In this document: piece after piece, positions 63,083 through 64,000 of the stretch
Layout of the letters: each line of letters begins with the position of its first letter
Numbering within the stretch: position 1 is the stretch's first letter
NCBI RefSeq assembly: GCF_001625195.1
Contig: NC_054389.1
Location: forward strand, 11,900,520-11,964,519
Direction: 5' to 3'
DNA: 64,000 bases
Origin: Drechmeria coniospora
Lineage: Eukaryota > Ascomycota > Sordariomycetes > Hypocreales > Ophiocordycipitaceae
Notes under the pieces: model-generated
Database searches by the model: none
Seen by the model: the letters and a program-made list of their open reading frames with translations, nothing else
Told to the model about the DNA's origin: nothing
Made by a program: the position numbers and the translations under genes

Positions 63083-64000
63083 CTAAAATGACAGTCCCAG
63101 CGGGAAACGCTGCTGCTGGGGCATGTTCAGAGCTTGAAGCGCGTGCGGAACGCCATCGATGCTGCAATCCTCGTCCCAAGGCCCGCACTTGATCTCGCAC
63201 GACTTGTCGCCCGAAGGAATGACGCCCGAGTCGAGATACTCGCGCACCGCCTTCGTCGTGCAGTGGCTGTCGCCGGACGCGAGCGCGCAGTGGCCCAGAG
63301 CCTCCTGCACGAGCACACCCGCGTCCGGATGCTTGGCCGCCATCGCCCGAGCCGCCTTCAGGGGCGTCACGGGGTCGAGGCGATTCGACAGGAAGAGGAT
63401 GGCGGCCGCCGGCTTGCCCTTGACCGGCCGGCCCCGCGGTGATCTCTCGAATCGGGGCGAGGTGAAGGGGCCCTTGAAGGACCAGTTGGTGCGAAAGGTC
63501 CAGGACGAGCAGCGGATGCGGATTCTGGACCAGTACGCGCCCATGAGGGACGACATGGCCACCTGCTTGTCAACGTAGCGCCGCCACCAACCGGCGCCTT
63601 TGCCGACGAGGCTGTCGCCGTCGCCGCACAACACTGCCTGCCCCCCCTCGGATCGATCCACCTCGGCCTCCGACCCGTTACCATTGGATTGGCAGGAGTC
63701 GCGCAGGCTTGGCAAAGAGCCGCGGGCCTCCATCTTTTTGATGAATTGCGTCGCGTTGCCCGTCATCAGGCCGTCGAGCGCCGACGCGAGCAGCTTGAAC
63801 TGCTGCAACGGGCGGTAGAGGACGCTGCCCATGACCTCGCGGACGTCGCGCGACCTCACCACGACCGGCATGCCGGCCGCCGTCATGCCCGAGATGGGAT
63901 CCTCGTCAATCGCCGAAAGGAAGACATGAAAGCGAGCCTCGATGTCGGATCCCGACTCGTCCCCGTCTCGGACCAGCGGACAGACGTGCCGGCCCGCCGA
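63083..64000 (-). CDS. TAP-like alpha/beta-hydrolase, C-terminal part
   Basis: The C-terminal 305 residues or so of a tripeptidyl-aminopeptidase-like hydrolase (alpha/beta-hydrolase fold with a TAP C-terminal domain). The frame is open through base 64000, so the start and the nucleophile Ser lie outside the window. Visible parts are AGRHVCPLVRDGDESGSDIE, ARFHVFLSAIDEDPISGM, VMGSVLYRPLQQFKLLASAL, a linker rich in Gly/Ser/Asp, then the TAP domain: CSSWTFRTNWSFKGPF, AAAILFLSNRLDPVTPLKAA (catalytic Asp in RLDPVTP), HPDAGVLVQEALGHCALA with the catalytic His in GHCALA, and CTTKAVREYLDSGVIP. It resembles secreted fungal peptidases and lipid-processing relatives. No intron is needed in the visible part. 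Confidence 0.87.
   Translation of the reverse strand, partial: SAGRHVCPLVRDGDESGSDIEARFHVFLSAIDEDPISGMTAAGMPVVVRSRDVREVMGSVLYRPLQQFKLLASALDGLMTGNATQFIKKMEARGSLPSLRDSCQSNGNGSEAEVDRSEGGQAVLCGDGDSLVGKGAGWWRRYVDKQVAMSSLMGAYWSRIRIRCSSWTFRTNWSFKGPFTSPRFERSPRGRPVKGKPAAAILFLSNRLDPVTPLKAARAMAAKHPDAGVLVQEALGHCALASGDSHCTTKAVREYLDSGVIPSGDKSCEIKCGPWDEDCSIDGVPHALQALNMPQQQRFPLGLSF

Noticed and set aside
1..64000. CRISPR arrays, bacterial operons or phage genes
   Set aside because: Spliced eukaryotic genes dominate; the tandem arrays have no unique spacers and no cas-like genes are present.

Overview
The window is a filamentous ascomycete nuclear genome segment, most likely a Sordariomycete and plausibly Hypocreales. 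Evidence: GC-rich coding with C-ending codons, many short introns (about 48-106 nt) with GT...AG ends and CTAAC-like branch sites, large gene spacing, and protein families typical of Pezizomycotina (MYND-DUF4470, fungal bZIP, fungal nitrilase, ERG24, DUF2235, fungal DNA ligase IV). Genus cannot be fixed from sequence alone.

Layout. 1-12.4 kb: 3' end of a POT peptide transporter (+), a five-exon spliceosomal SmE gene (-), a YtcJ-type amidohydrolase (-), a nitrilase (+), an ACR3 arsenite exporter (-) and a bZIP regulator (+). 13.9-22.1 kb: a DUF2235 hydrolase (+), a two-RRM RNA-binding protein (-), a MYND-DUF4470 protein with a Lys-rich tail (-) and a two-domain fluoride exporter with a duplicated N-terminal segment (-). 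23.4-31 kb: uracil phosphoribosyltransferase (+) convergent with DNA ligase IV (-), then a membrane-anchored amidohydrolase (+). 33.5-45.3 kb: LigB/DODA-type dioxygenase (+), arylsulfotransferase-like protein (-), secreted beta-lactamase-like protein (+), GNAT acetyltransferase (-) and a PPxY arrestin-like adaptor (-). 45.3-52.7 kb is gene-poor, with a decayed coding fragment, small repeats and three copies of a 62-bp hairpin element. 52.7-64 kb: CorA-type transporter (+), ERG24 sterol C-14 reductase (+), a conserved-looking unknown protein (-) and the C-terminal part of a TAP-like alpha/beta hydrolase (-).

The genes do not form one pathway or an obvious secondary-metabolite cluster. They are a mixture of housekeeping genes (SmE, UPRT, LIG4, ERG24), ion and toxic-ion handling (ACR3, fluoride export, CorA), hydrolases and regulators. 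Exon structures below were deduced by joining frames at consensus splice sites where family-conserved motifs continue; all total a multiple of three.

The non-coding part is the more unusual part. Intergenic DNA is dense in minisatellites (23 to 133 bp units), in GTACATGTAC-type palindromes and in a recurring TACGGAGTA/TACTCCGTA nonamer that I found only between genes. The best candidate for something undescribed is the 62-bp hairpin (MITE-like) family at 49.3 and 52.2-52.4 kb. The best candidate for gene decay is the 24-residue in-frame duplication broken by one extra base near 51.2-51.4 kb.
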